Positions 33,690-42,080 of a stretch of DNA of 64,000 nucleotides are shown in pieces. The notes beneath the pieces were generated by a model, which saw only the letters and a program-made list of their open reading frames with translations, ran no database searches and was not told the origin of the DNA. Numbering within the stretch: position 1 is the stretch's first letter; each line of letters opens with the position of its first letter. Both the position numbers and the translations under genes were made by a program. Source of the stretch: Streptomyces roseofulvus. Lineage in GTDB: Bacteria > Actinomycetota > Actinomycetes > Streptomycetales > Streptomycetaceae. The stretch lies in the NCBI RefSeq assembly GCF_039534915.1, contig NZ_BAAAWE010000001.1, forward strand, positions 7,936,001-8,000,000. The letters run 5' to 3'.

Positions 33690-34760
33690 TCAGCAGGCCA
33701 CCGTCTCGATCAGGGAGAACGGGGCCGCCCCCTGCAGCGGCGTCGCCGACACGACGGACAGTCCCGCGCGGTGGCACACCGCTTCGAACTCCTTGCGGGT
33801 ACGTTCCCTCCCGCCCAGGTTCACCAGCATGTTGAGGTCGCTGAGGTAGGTGATCCCGCCGTCTGCGGCGTGCGCATCGGCGCCCGTACCCACGACTTCG
33901 GGCAGCACCGGCTCCACGATCAGGACGCGGCCGCCGGGCGGCAGTGCCTCGCGGCAGTGCCCGAGGATCGTGACCGCCTGATCGTCCGACCAGTCGTGCA
34001 GGACGCTCTTGATCAGGTACAGGTCCGAGCCGCCGGGCACGGAGCGGAAGAAGTCCCCTGCGGCCAGGGAGCAGCGGTCCGCCACTCCGTGCCGGTCGAG
34101 CGTCTTCGGCGCCTGGCCCAGACCGTCCTCGGTGTCGTGGAGGACGCCGGTGAGCTCCGGGTGCGCGGCGAGGATGCCGGCCAGGACGCTTCCGTCGCCG
34201 CCGCCGACGTCGGTGACCGAAGTGAAGCGGCCGAAGTCGTAGGCGTGCGGCAGCACGGCGGCCGTCTCCTCGGAGGCCTGGCTCATCGCCGCGTTGAAGT
34301 CGGCGGACAGCTCCGGGTGTCGGCCGAGATGGCTGAAGAAGTCGGTGCCGAAGACGGCGTCGAACGCGATGCCGCCGGTGCGGACGCTGGTCTCCAGGCC
34401 GTCCCAGGCCCGCACGATCGCCGGGTCGGTGAACATCCGGACGAACGAGACGAGCGAGTCGGGGCGGCCGGAGTCGAGAAGGGCGCCGGCGGTGGTCGCG
34501 GAGAACGTGTCGGGTTCGTGCTCCTCCATCAGGCCCAGGCCGGCGAGGGCGCGCAACAGCCTCGTCATGGGCTGGTGCTCGGCTCCCGCGTCGGCGGCGA
34601 CCTCGCGGGCCGGCCGCCGGCCGTCGCCGATCAGGTCGAAGACGCCGAGGCGCAGGGCCGCGCGCACGGTCTGCGAGGCCATGCTGCCGAAGGCGAGCTG
34701 GACGATCAGACCTCGGTCGGCCAAGGGCTCTTGGGGAGCAGCTGTGTCCATGGGACTCAC
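33690..34760 (-). CDS. SAM-dependent O-methyltransferase (class 2)
   Basis: This 356-residue methyltransferase is of the polyketide/plant O-methyltransferase type (CarO/DnrK-like). An N-terminal dimerisation and winged-helix region (RAALRLGVFDLIGDGRRPAR) precedes the Rossmann SAM site TDVGGGDGSVLAGILAAHPE and the catalytic LHDWSDDQA, in which His acts as base. The GTG start has GGAAG 6 nt upstream. The AraC regulator lies directly upstream on the same strand. Such enzymes usually tailor aromatic metabolites, but no biosynthetic cluster is visible here. Confidence 0.92.
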   Translation of the reverse strand: MSPMDTAAPQEPLADRGLIVQLAFGSMASQTVRAALRLGVFDLIGDGRRPAREVAADAGAEHQPMTRLLRALAGLGLMEEHEPDTFSATTAGALLDSGRPDSLVSFVRMFTDPAIVRAWDGLETSVRTGGIAFDAVFGTDFFSHLGRHPELSADFNAAMSQASEETAAVLPHAYDFGRFTSVTDVGGGDGSVLAGILAAHPELTGVLHDTEDGLGQAPKTLDRHGVADRCSLAAGDFFRSVPGGSDLYLIKSVLHDWSDDQAVTILGHCREALPPGGRVLIVEPVLPEVVGTGADAHAADGGITYLSDLNMLVNLGGRERTRKEFEAVCHRAGLSVVSATPLQGAAPFSLIETVAC

Positions 34761-34817
34761 GGATGACTTCCTTCCTCATCGGAATGGGTGGCGGTGATGC
34801 TCGGGGTGTGCGGTGGG

Positions 34818-35690
34818 TCAGAGGCCGGCCAGGGCCGTTGGCGTGCACCCGGCGAAGGCGAGGACGTCGCGGTGCAGGTGGGACTGGTCGGCGTAGCCGT
34901 GCGCCAGGGCGACGTCCGCGGCGTTCCCCCCGGCGCGCAGGGCCTGGGCGGCCCGGTCGAAGCGGACGAGCATGGCGGCGCGCTTGGGTGTGAGGCCGAT
35001 CTGGGCATGGAACCGGGACCACAGCCGCTTACGGCTCCACCCGCAGGACGCGGCGAGGTCGTCGACCCGAACCCGGCCCCCGCGCGCCACGATGGTGTCC
35101 CACACACCGGCGACCTCGGGGGCCATCGACCGGCCCCGGGCGGCCCGGCGGACGAGGAACTCGCTCACCAGCCTGAAACGTTCGTGCCACGCGGTGGCGG
35201 CGGCCACCTGTTCCCGGAGCTGCCGTTCCCCCCGCCCCCACAGGTCTTCCAGCCCGACGACCGCCCCGTGCAGTTCGTGCGGCGACACCCCCAGCAGCGC
35301 GTAAGCGGTACCGGGCGACAGGCACATCTCGATGCACTCGACGTCCCGCCCGTGGATCCGTGTGGGACCGGGCGACAACGAGGCGACGAGGCCGGGATGA
35401 CGGTGCGAACTCGTCGAGGGTCCTTGCGCGGTGCCGCCTTCGACCGTGAACGGCTCGTTCCCCAGGCCGATGACGACGACCACGGCAGGCTGGGGCAGCA
35501 CCCGCAGGTCCAGTGCCTGGCCGACGCGATCCCGGAAGCCGGCCATCCGGACACCGGGGACGGCAGGCGCGCCGCCGGGCCGCACTTCCTCCCACCCGCC
35601 GTCGGCTGCCTGGCCGCCGTCGGAACCATGGTCCACGGCCCCCGCCACGGCCACGGCTCCGGTCTCCGCATCCACGTCGTCGCTGTGCAT
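34818..35690 (-). CDS. AraC family transcriptional regulator
   Basis: This is a 290-residue AraC-type regulator. The C-terminal double helix-turn-helix includes VDDLAASCGWSRKRLWSRFH and ADVALAHGYADQSHLHRDVL. The N-terminal 180 residues are a sensor domain resembling AraC-ligand folds without the classic arm. The start is the ATG of MHSDDV, with AGGGTGG shortly upstream. It lies about 60 nt upstream of the methyltransferase on the same strand and probably controls it. Confidence 0.92.
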   Translation of the reverse strand: MHSDDVDAETGAVAVAGAVDHGSDGGQAADGGWEEVRPGGAPAVPGVRMAGFRDRVGQALDLRVLPQPAVVVVIGLGNEPFTVEGGTAQGPSTSSHRHPGLVASLSPGPTRIHGRDVECIEMCLSPGTAYALLGVSPHELHGAVVGLEDLWGRGERQLREQVAAATAWHERFRLVSEFLVRRAARGRSMAPEVAGVWDTIVARGGRVRVDDLAASCGWSRKRLWSRFHAQIGLTPKRAAMLVRFDRAAQALRAGGNAADVALAHGYADQSHLHRDVLAFAGCTPTALAGL

Positions 35691-35804
35691 GCCTCCACCC
35701 TGACGGCACCTGGGCCGCCCCGTCTTGGACAAATGTTCCACGGGCCGACGCGCGGAGCCCCGAGCGCCACCACGGAGCCTTCTGACGCGCGCACCGCCGC
35801 GTGC

Positions 35805-36608
35805 TCACCCCAGCACCCACACCACCGCCAGCGCGACGAGGAGGGAGTCGATCCGGTCGAGGAGGCCGCCGGAGCCGGGGAGCCAGCGGCCGGCGTCCTT
35901 GGCGTGGGCGCCGCGCTTGACCATCGACTCCAGCAGGTCGCCGAGCGGACCGCCGACCGCCACGGCCACCGCCGTCTGCCAGGTCAGCGAGGACAGAACG
36001 GCCAGCGTGAGGAGCCCGCCCGCCGCCCCGACCAGCGTGCCGCTCCACCGCTTGGCGGGCGACAGCGGCGAGAGCCGCGGGCCGCCGAGGCGGCGGCCCG
36101 CCGCGTACGCGACGATGTCGGCGATCGACACGGCCACGAACAGCACGAGGCCCAGCGCCCCGGACAAGACGAGACCGGCGAGGACGCCCAGCCACACGAG
36201 CCCCAGCAGACCCGCCGCCAAGCGGTGCAGCCCGTGCTCCGCGTCGCCCGAGAGCAGCGGCACCGCGGCGATCGCCAGCGCCCCGGCCGCCCCCACCCGG
36301 AGCAGCTCCCCGGGAGCCAGCCACGCGGTCAGGACGAGCCCGACGACCGCCGCGCCCAGCACCACCCGGTCCACCGGGCCCAACCGGAGCAGCCCCCCGA
36401 ACTCCGCCACCGCGACCACGCCCACCACGGTCGCGAGGACCGCGATCCCCGGCGGCCCGAGCCAGAACGCGGCCGTGACCAGGGGCACTCCGAGCGCCCA
36501 CACGCACCAGCGGACCATCAGCTCACGGCGCCGACTCGCCGCCACCGCGACGCCACCGACCGCCAGCGCCCCGCCGAGGTACGGCACGACCGCGGCGACC
36601 GTCGTCAC
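35805..36608 (-). CDS. CdsA-like phosphatidate cytidylyltransferase family protein
   Basis: This is a polytopic membrane protein (267 residues, about eight helices) with the CDP-diglyceride synthase signature near the end: LSPAKRWSGTLVGA, GGPLGDLLESMVKRGAHAKD, then GRWLPGSGGLLDRIDSLL, whose Asp residues bind metal and nucleotide. The canonical enzyme makes CDP-diacylglycerol from CTP and phosphatidate. The GTG start overlaps the stop of the upstream fusion gene by four bases (GTGA), so the two products are made together; a headgroup-specific variant of CdsA is possible. The chromosomal cdsA is presumably elsewhere. Confidence 0.85.
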   Translation of the reverse strand: MTTVAAVVPYLGGALAVGGVAVAASRRRELMVRWCVWALGVPLVTAAFWLGPPGIAVLATVVGVVAVAEFGGLLRLGPVDRVVLGAAVVGLVLTAWLAPGELLRVGAAGALAIAAVPLLSGDAEHGLHRLAAGLLGLVWLGVLAGLVLSGALGLVLFVAVSIADIVAYAAGRRLGGPRLSPLSPAKRWSGTLVGAAGGLLTLAVLSSLTWQTAVAVAVGGPLGDLLESMVKRGAHAKDAGRWLPGSGGLLDRIDSLLVALAVVWVLG

Positions 36609-38380
36609 CGGTGCGCTCCGGCGGAGGCCCGCCCCGGAACGCCGGACAACGGTGCGGCAGGAAGGCCCAGGGCGTCCAGGGCGCTCGCGCACGCGGCCAC
36701 GATCCGCGCGTTCTCCGTCGTGTCGCGGACGGCGATCCGGACCGTCCGCCCCTCGTACGCAGGCGACATCGGCGAGAGGTCCCGCAGGAACACGTCGTGC
36801 CGGCGGCACGCGCGTACCAGCTCCGCCGCGCTCGGCCCGGACGGCGGCAGCGTCACCGTCAGGAAGTTCGCCGCCCCCTCGTCGACCGAGGAGAAACCGT
36901 CCAGGGCCCGCAGACCGTCGGCCAGTTCTCCGCGCAGCACGTGCGTGCGGGACCAGCACGCGGCGTAGTACGCCGGATCGCGCAGCGCCGTGACGGCGGC
37001 CAGCTGGGCCGGCAGGCTCACGGGCCACGGCGGCGTCCAACGCCGCAGCTCCGTCGCCGTCTCGGGGCCGGTCACCAGGTACGCGGCCCGCATCCCCGAC
37101 AGCGCGTACATCTTCGACAGCGAGGTGCAGACCACGACCCGCTCATCGGCCGAGGCGAACCCGGCGAGCGAGTCCGCCGGATCGACGTACCCCAGGTACG
37201 CCTCGTCGATCCACCACCGCGTCCGCACGGGCGAGGCAGCGATCACGGCGCGCAGGGCGTCGGCCGGGGCGTGCCGGCCGGTCGGGTTGTTCGGGTTGAC
37301 CACCACCACGAGGTCGTACCGTCCGTCGCCGGTCGCGGCGGCGAGCCGGGCCGGGTCGAGGAGCCAGCCGTCCTCCCGGCGCAGCTGGAGCCGGTCGACA
37401 CGGCAGCCGATCACCCGCTCGGTGACATGGGCGTACTCTCCATAGCCCGGGTCGAGCAGGAGCACCCGGCTCCCCGGCGTCAGCCACCGGCCGAACGCCC
37501 GGAAGATCAGATCGGACGACCCCGCCCCGACGGCCAGCGACTCCACCGGCAGCCCGCGGACCCGGGCGATCTCCGCGAGCAGCCCCTCCGCGCCCGTCGG
37601 CGGCGAGGTACGGGCGGCCCACCCCGGATCCTCCGAGAGGACCGCGCGCACCTCGGGGGACGGCGGGAACCAGGCGTCCAGCACATCCGCCGCCACCACC
37701 TCGTGACGTCGGCTCAGCGTCCGGAAATCGGTGCCGATCGCCGAGAAGAACGCCCCGCCGTGCTCGCAGCCGTCCGCACGCGGAGCGAAGGGCACGTCGA
37801 GCCGCCAGTCGAGGCCCCTCCGCAGCCGTTCCAGGGTCCTGCCGTGGCGCTCCGCGACGGCCGCCGTCAGCTCGGCGACGGTGCCGCTGAGGACCTCGAA
37901 CGACACCGCGCCCGAGCGGATCGTGCGCCCCACCGGCCGCAGCCCGGCGGCGAGGTACATGTCGAGCAGCTCCGTCCGTCCCATCGCCACCACCCGGCGA
38001 CCGCCCCGCGCCGCCGTCCAGCGCAGCGCCGCGTACATGAGGAGCGGCGCCGCCACGGTGGACCGCCACTTCTCCTCGACGGTCAGCACGCGGATCTCGA
38101 ACGGAGCCTCCTCGCCCAGGACCGGCAGCTCCTCGCGCGTCAGGTACTTGTCGAGCGAGTAGCGGCCGACCCACGGCGGGGTGAGGCTGACGAAACCGAT
38201 CCGCGTCCCGCCGCGCGCCGCCACGAGATACACGTTGTCGCCGTCGAGCCCGTCCCTCAGCCGTCCCGACGGCTCCACCGGATGCTGGCCGAGCTCCTCC
38301 GCGTACACCCGGTGACGCAGTTCGTGGATCCAGTCGAGATCCCGAGGCGTGGCAGTGCGCAGCTGCAGGGCGTGGTCCAT
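36605..38380 (-). CDS. GNAT acetyltransferase-aminotransferase fusion protein
   Basis: This 591-residue bifunctional protein has a GNAT-like domain at residues 1-190 (RDLDWIHELRHRVYAEELGQ, MGRTELLDMYLAAGLRPVGR), related in pattern to the autoinducer-synthase/N-acyltransferase branch. A PLP-dependent fold type I domain follows at about 215-580, with VNPNNPTGRH, WIDEAYLGYVD and the Schiff-base Lys423 in CTSLSKMYALSGMRAAYLV. The second domain resembles histidinol-phosphate aminotransferase/CobD threonine-phosphate decarboxylase. GGGAG precedes the ATG. A perfect palindrome lies 66 nt upstream. Coupling to a CdsA-like enzyme suggests an aminated or acylated lipid product. Confidence 0.85.
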   Translation of the reverse strand: MDHALQLRTATPRDLDWIHELRHRVYAEELGQHPVEPSGRLRDGLDGDNVYLVAARGGTRIGFVSLTPPWVGRYSLDKYLTREELPVLGEEAPFEIRVLTVEEKWRSTVAAPLLMYAALRWTAARGGRRVVAMGRTELLDMYLAAGLRPVGRTIRSGAVSFEVLSGTVAELTAAVAERHGRTLERLRRGLDWRLDVPFAPRADGCEHGGAFFSAIGTDFRTLSRRHEVVAADVLDAWFPPSPEVRAVLSEDPGWAARTSPPTGAEGLLAEIARVRGLPVESLAVGAGSSDLIFRAFGRWLTPGSRVLLLDPGYGEYAHVTERVIGCRVDRLQLRREDGWLLDPARLAAATGDGRYDLVVVVNPNNPTGRHAPADALRAVIAASPVRTRWWIDEAYLGYVDPADSLAGFASADERVVVCTSLSKMYALSGMRAAYLVTGPETATELRRWTPPWPVSLPAQLAAVTALRDPAYYAACWSRTHVLRGELADGLRALDGFSSVDEGAANFLTVTLPPSGPSAAELVRACRRHDVFLRDLSPMSPAYEGRTVRIAVRDTTENARIVAACASALDALGLPAAPLSGVPGRASAGAHR

Positions 38381-38445
38381 GCGTGTGTCTCCCTGAGACG
38401 GTTCGGCGGTCGCGCCCCAGCATGGAGGAGCACGGCCGTCGCCAC

Positions 38446-38463
38446 CTGAGTACGCGTACTCAG
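38446..38463. promoter_or_regulatory. Perfect 18-bp palindrome, probable operator
   Basis: CTGAGTACGCGTACTCAG is a perfect palindrome about 66 nt upstream of the GNAT-aminotransferase start. The size fits a dimeric regulator site. No regulator gene is adjacent, so the controller is unknown. Confidence 0.65.
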
Positions 38464-38725
38464 CCGGAGACCGGGGGAGTCGGACGCGCCCGCGTGGTGC
38501 TCCTCGGCACACGAAGCCGGCGTCAGGACCTGCCGGACGAGGGGTTCTCGGCAGCCGCGGCCAGCAGCGCCGGGTGGTGGACACGCGCAGGAAGCTGACC
38601 GGCGAGTACCGGCGGAATCCCCGTCACGGGATGCCCCAGGACGACATCGGCGAGCTCTCTCGGGGCCCGCGGCACGGAAGGACCGGCCCTGGTTCGAAGG
38701 GCGAGGGAGGCACGGCCGACGGACG
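38464..38725. other. Intergenic region with a possible gene remnant
   Basis: The rest of the 345-bp gap. On the minus strand, bases 38523-38680 read in one open frame with high third-position GC (ADVVLGHPVTGIPPVLAG, ARVHHPALLAAAAENPSSGR) and could be the end of a lost gene. The only start is a TTG overlapping the stop of the SMI1-like gene, with no ribosome site. I do not call it as a gene. Confidence 0.4.
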
Positions 38726-39355
38726 TCAAAGAAGTCCGACGGGTGCCGCCCTCAGCGGTCGACCGTCGAGTTCCTCACAGCCGACGTCATCCCACCAGAG
38801 CCCACCGTCGGCGGTGAGATACGGATGAAGTCCCCGAACGCCACCGCCGTCGTGAAGCGCCCGGGCGACCGCGTGCAGCAGGGACGCGAGATCGGGCCAG
38901 GAGTCGGTGAAGTCGCCCCCACCACTGTGGCCCGCCCAACCGAGGCGGCCCGTGTCGGGGCCGGGACGTCCGTCGATCACCTGCACCCCGCCATCGGCGC
39001 TCTCGGCCCAGGGAATCCAGAGAGGGTGCCACCACGGCTCGTCGTCCCAAGGACGACGAGCCAGCCCGTCGTTCTCCGCCGCGACGTCCATGCAGATCTG
39101 CCAACGGTCCACGATGCCGCTCACCGAGAGCGGTGACTGTTCCGGCAGGAAGGCAGCCCACGCGCTCACCCCGTCATGGCAGCGCAGGGACTCGACGAGG
39201 TCACCGGGCAGCGGGCCGAGAAGCCGCTCCGCCTGCTCGATGTCGTCCTGTGCCGCAGGCGGACGGAGCAAGGCGACCTCACGCCCCGCGTGCGTCGCCA
39301 GCCAGGCGTCGATCCGGCTCCAGGATGCCGAGGGGGACGAGATCTGCTGTGCCAT
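38726..39355 (-). CDS. SMI1/KNR4 family protein
   Basis: This is a 209-residue SMI1/KNR4 (SUKH) protein: WSRIDAWLATHAGREVALLR, the AQDDIEQAERLLGPLPGDLV motif and the central WWHPLWIPWAESADGGVQVI that characterises the fold. SUKH proteins often serve as immunity partners of polymorphic toxins, but no toxin gene is adjacent. AGGAT precedes the ATG of MAQQIS. Confidence 0.9.
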   Translation of the reverse strand: MAQQISSPSASWSRIDAWLATHAGREVALLRPPAAQDDIEQAERLLGPLPGDLVESLRCHDGVSAWAAFLPEQSPLSVSGIVDRWQICMDVAAENDGLARRPWDDEPWWHPLWIPWAESADGGVQVIDGRPGPDTGRLGWAGHSGGGDFTDSWPDLASLLHAVARALHDGGGVRGLHPYLTADGGLWWDDVGCEELDGRPLRAAPVGLL

Positions 39356-39466
39356 GCCGTCATCCTGCCCCACGCGCGGCCGCCGAGCGTGTTCGTGCCC
39401 GGTGCCGAGCCGGGTGCTCCCGGCGGTGACGGCGGACGCGCGAGAGGCGCCGGCACCATGCCACCG

Positions 39467-39832
39467 TCAGGAGAGCGCGGTCAAGGCCAGCGTGGCGGCT
39501 GCGGTGGCGAAGAAGAAGGCGGGGAAGGCGAGGTTGTGGAGCACGCGGGCGTGCACGTGGAAGCCGAGGGCGCCCAGATAGAGCAGCGTGAGGCCGCAGG
39601 CCGCGGCGGCGCCGAGCGGGCGCAGCGCGGCGTCGTGGAGGCCGAGGAGGAGGCCCGCCGCGCCGGCCAGCTTCAGGGCGGCCAGCCGGGGAAGCCAGGA
39701 GCGGGGGACACCCACCGCCGCCGAGTTGGCCAGCACGAAGCGGGCCGCGACGAGATCGGCGGAGGCGATGCCGACGTTGATGGCGGCGGTGAACAGGGTG
39801 ACGACGAGCAGCGGGAGCGCGGTGGCAGTCAT
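39467..39832 (-). CDS. DoxX-like four-helix membrane protein
   Basis: This is a 121-residue protein with four membrane helices. Helix ends such as LAALKLAGAAGLLLGLHDAA and LGALGFHVHARVLHNLAFPA fit the DoxX/DUF4345 group of small membrane proteins linked to redox balance. It is divergent from a LysR gene whose likely target it is. The start is MTATALP; a TTG 12 codons earlier is non-conserved. Confidence 0.85.
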   Translation of the reverse strand: MTATALPLLVVTLFTAAINVGIASADLVAARFVLANSAAVGVPRSWLPRLAALKLAGAAGLLLGLHDAALRPLGAAAACGLTLLYLGALGFHVHARVLHNLAFPAFFFATAAATLALTALS

Positions 39833-39880
39833 GCCCTCAGGGTCCGCGGGCGCCCGCCTGCAGTCCAATACCTGCTTCTA

Positions 39881-39886
39881 TAACCT
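39881..39886 (+). promoter_or_regulatory. Candidate -10 element for a leaderless LysR mRNA
   Basis: TAACCT lies exactly 6 nt before the ATG of the LysR gene, which lacks a Shine-Dalgarno. The short inverted pattern ATA...TAT just upstream (CAATACCTGCTTCTATAAC) may be the regulator's own site. Confidence 0.5.
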
Positions 39887-39892
39887 GGTGGA

Positions 39893-40798
39893 ATGGATGT
39901 GGACACGCGCACGCTCCGGTACTTCGTCGCCGTGGCGGAGGAAGGAAGCCTGACCGGGGCGGCGGCGAGGCTGTTCGTCTCACAGCCTGCGCTGACCAAG
40001 CGGATCCGGGGTCTGGAGGAGGATCTCGGCGTACGGCTCTTCGCGCGTTCGCGGTCGGGGATGGCGCTGACCGAGGCCGGGCGCGCGCTCGCCTTGCGGG
40101 CGCCCGCCCTGCTGGACGCCTGGGACCAGGCGGCGCGGGCCACCGGCCGGGCGGCGCGGGTGTTGCGCCTGGGCTTCCTGGACGCGGGCGCGGTGGGTGC
40201 CGTCCCCGAGGCCATCGCCGCATTCCGCCGATCCCGGCCGGAGTGGCGGGTGGAACTGCGCCAGTGCGACTGGTCCGACCCGAGTGGCGGCCTGGCCCGG
40301 CAGGAGGTGGACGCGGCCGTGGTGCGCCTGCCGTTCCCGGGCCAGAAGAGATGGGCCGTGCGCGAGCTGTTCACCGAGGAACGCGGGGTGCTGCTGCCGG
40401 CCGCGCATCCGCTGGCGGCCCGTCGGACGGTGCTGTTCAAGGAGTTGGTGGACGAGCCGTTCGTCGCCGCCGACGCGGAGACCGGAGCCTGGAGGGATCA
40501 CTGGCTGGCCGTCGAGGAGCGAGACGGACACCCCGTCAGGATCGGAGCCGTCACCAGCCGTCCCGACGAGTGGCTCGGAGCGGTGGCGGGCGGCTGCGTG
40601 GCACTGGCCCCGGCGTCAGCGGCGCGCTTCTACGCCCACCCGGGCGTCGTGTTCCGACCGGTCCGGGGGATCCCACCCAGCCGGGTGGGACTGGTCCGCC
40701 CCCGCGACCAGGCACGCACGCCGGCCCTGGACGAGCTGCTGACGGCCGTCGAACGGGGCACGAGCCGGGGCACGAGCCGGAGAACCAGATGCAGTTGA
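39893..40798 (+). CDS. LysR family transcriptional regulator
   Basis: This is a 301-residue LysR-type regulator. TLRYFVAVAEEGSLTGAAAR with LFVSQPALTKRIRGLEEDLG forms the winged helix-turn-helix, followed by the effector domain (GFLDAGAVGAVPEAIAAFRR). The C-terminal tail is Arg/Ser-rich (RGTSRGTSRRTR). It is probably leaderless (TAACCT-N6-ATG). Divergence from the DoxX-like gene over 60 bp is the usual LysR layout, so that gene is the natural target. Confidence 0.93.
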   Translation: MDVDTRTLRYFVAVAEEGSLTGAAARLFVSQPALTKRIRGLEEDLGVRLFARSRSGMALTEAGRALALRAPALLDAWDQAARATGRAARVLRLGFLDAGAVGAVPEAIAAFRRSRPEWRVELRQCDWSDPSGGLARQEVDAAVVRLPFPGQKRWAVRELFTEERGVLLPAAHPLAARRTVLFKELVDEPFVAADAETGAWRDHWLAVEERDGHPVRIGAVTSRPDEWLGAVAGGCVALAPASAARFYAHPGVVFRPVRGIPPSRVGLVRPRDQARTPALDELLTAVERGTSRGTSRRTRCS

Positions 40799-40941
40799 CA
40801 GCAGGCCGGGAGCGCGTCGATCAGGGGCGTACGCCGGTGCGGCAGGCCCGCGAAGACATGGCCGCCGTCAGGCGCCCGCGTTCGCGGGCGAGCGCAAGCG
40901 GTACGTCCAGGCGCAGCCCGGGCCACCCGGGCCGCGAGGTC

Positions 40942-40968
40942 GACGAGCCCCGGCCCGCGGGGCTCGTC
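40942..40968. terminator. Hairpin terminator between convergent genes
   Basis: A perfect 10-bp stem (GACGAGCCCC/GGGGCTCGTC) with a 7-nt loop, between the ends of the LysR gene (plus) and the small coiled-coil gene (minus). It is suitable for stopping either transcript. Confidence 0.7.
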
Positions 40969-40974
40969 CCTCCG

Positions 40975-41130
40975 TCACGACTCCGTGCGGGAGGCCTGCT
41001 CGGTGAGGGCCAGGTGCTCCCGCAGCGCCGCGTTCTCGGCCTCCAGGAGGGCGATCCGCTTGCGGGCGAAGTACAGCTCCATGACGGCGTCCTGGAACTC
41101 CGACACCAGCTGCTCAGGGGTGAGTTCCAT
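40975..41130 (-). CDS. Small coiled-coil protein
   Basis: This 51-residue product starts 2 nt after the stop of the TAT-exported protein. MELTPEQLVSEFQDAVMELY, then FARKRIALLEAENAALREHL, has leucine-zipper heptads over about residues 25-42. It has no signal peptide, so it should stay in the cytoplasm. Translational coupling and good codon use argue that it is real. It may be a chaperone-like partner or simply a co-expressed coiled coil; no family is known to me. Confidence 0.7.
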   Translation of the reverse strand: MELTPEQLVSEFQDAVMELYFARKRIALLEAENAALREHLALTEQASRTES

Positions 41131-41132
41131 GG

Positions 41133-42080
41133 TCAGGCCGATCCGATCTCGGTCACGGTGCCCGACGGGCCGCGCCACTTCAGGGCGCCGCCCTCGGCGT
41201 AGAGGACACCGCCGTTGGCCGGGTCGGTGGTCGGGACGGTCGTGGCGTTGCGGATGCCGATGACGCCGTCACCGCCACCGTACGACTCTCCGCTCGTGAC
41301 GCCGAACATGGCGTTGTGGGCGGCGAGCGCACCGCTGTTGAGGACCCGCAGCCTGGCGGTGCCCGTGCGGTCCCGGATCTCGATGAGGCGGCTGTTGGCG
41401 TCCTCGTTGGCCTGCATCAGCAGACCGATCAGCGAGCTCCGCTGGGCGATCTCCACCCGGCCGCGCGGCGTCGCCCCGATCGGGACGCCGATGCCCACCG
41501 CGCCGGAGCCCTTCACCACGAAGTCGTCCACGCCGTTGTTCCGCAGCGTGATGAGGTTGCCCTTGGTGGGGCCGGTGGAGTGGGTGACGAAGATGCCCTG
41601 GGCGGCGGTGCCGCCCGAAGCGTCGGTGACGCCGTCCGTGTCCAGGTAGACCGAGATCGCGGCGGCCCCCGCGTCCGAGGCGTCCGCGTGGCCCCGGTGC
41701 AGGATCTTGAGCGTGCCCCGGCTCCTCTCCGTCCCGGAGAGGTACATCGCCGAGTCCTCGGGGTTGTCGGAGACGACGTTCAGCGCGACACCGTTGCCTG
41801 CCGTGCCCGCTTGGTGGACGGTCAGGGCGTGGAGCTTCGTCGTGGTTCCCGTCGACACGGTCCTGAACGACGACGTGGTACCGCCGTCGGTGCGGAAGTT
41901 ACGGGCGTACACCTCACCCGGGTACGTCACGTCCCCGTCGGCCTGCCCGGCTTGGCCGGACTGATCGGCCCCCTCGGCCTGCTCGGTCTGCCCGGCCGCC
42001 GAAGCGGTCCCCGCTCCGGCGGCGACCGTCACGGCCCCCGCGGTGAACGCCCCCAGGAACAGCCTGCGCGTACTCGTCAC
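41133..42080 (-). CDS. TAT-exported beta-rich (hyaluronidase/tail-fibre-like) protein
   Basis: This 315-residue protein has a twin-arginine signal (TSTRRLFLGAFTAGAVTVAA, ending TASAA). A low-complexity Gln/Gly linker (QTEQAEGADQSGQAGQADGD) is followed by repeated short beta motifs such as LTVHQAGTAGNGVALNVVS, LITLRNNGVDDFVVKG and GGVLYAEGGALKWRGPSG. This pattern recalls the phage hyaluronidase/tail-fibre beta-helix and Streptomyces homologues. The GTG start has GGGGAG 8 nt upstream. The protein is presumably folded before export, then anchored or released outside; the target is unknown. Confidence 0.8.
   Translation of the reverse strand: MTSTRRLFLGAFTAGAVTVAAGAGTASAAGQTEQAEGADQSGQAGQADGDVTYPGEVYARNFRTDGGTTSSFRTVSTGTTTKLHALTVHQAGTAGNGVALNVVSDNPEDSAMYLSGTERSRGTLKILHRGHADASDAGAAAISVYLDTDGVTDASGGTAAQGIFVTHSTGPTKGNLITLRNNGVDDFVVKGSGAVGIGVPIGATPRGRVEIAQRSSLIGLLMQANEDANSRLIEIRDRTGTARLRVLNSGALAAHNAMFGVTSGESYGGGDGVIGIRNATTVPTTDPANGGVLYAEGGALKWRGPSGTVTEIGSA

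Noticed and set aside
34788..36968. A long plus-strand frame opposite the AraC and CdsA-like genes
   Set aside because: His/Arg/Pro-rich shadow with no motif; the opposite strand carries recognisable domains.
38726..39355. Immunity protein of a toxin system
   Set aside because: The SMI1/KNR4 fold allows it, but no toxin gene or secretion signal lies alongside, so the role is left open.
41133..42080. Prophage tail gene
   Set aside because: No other phage gene is nearby and the protein has a TAT signal peptide, so a chromosomal exported protein is more likely.
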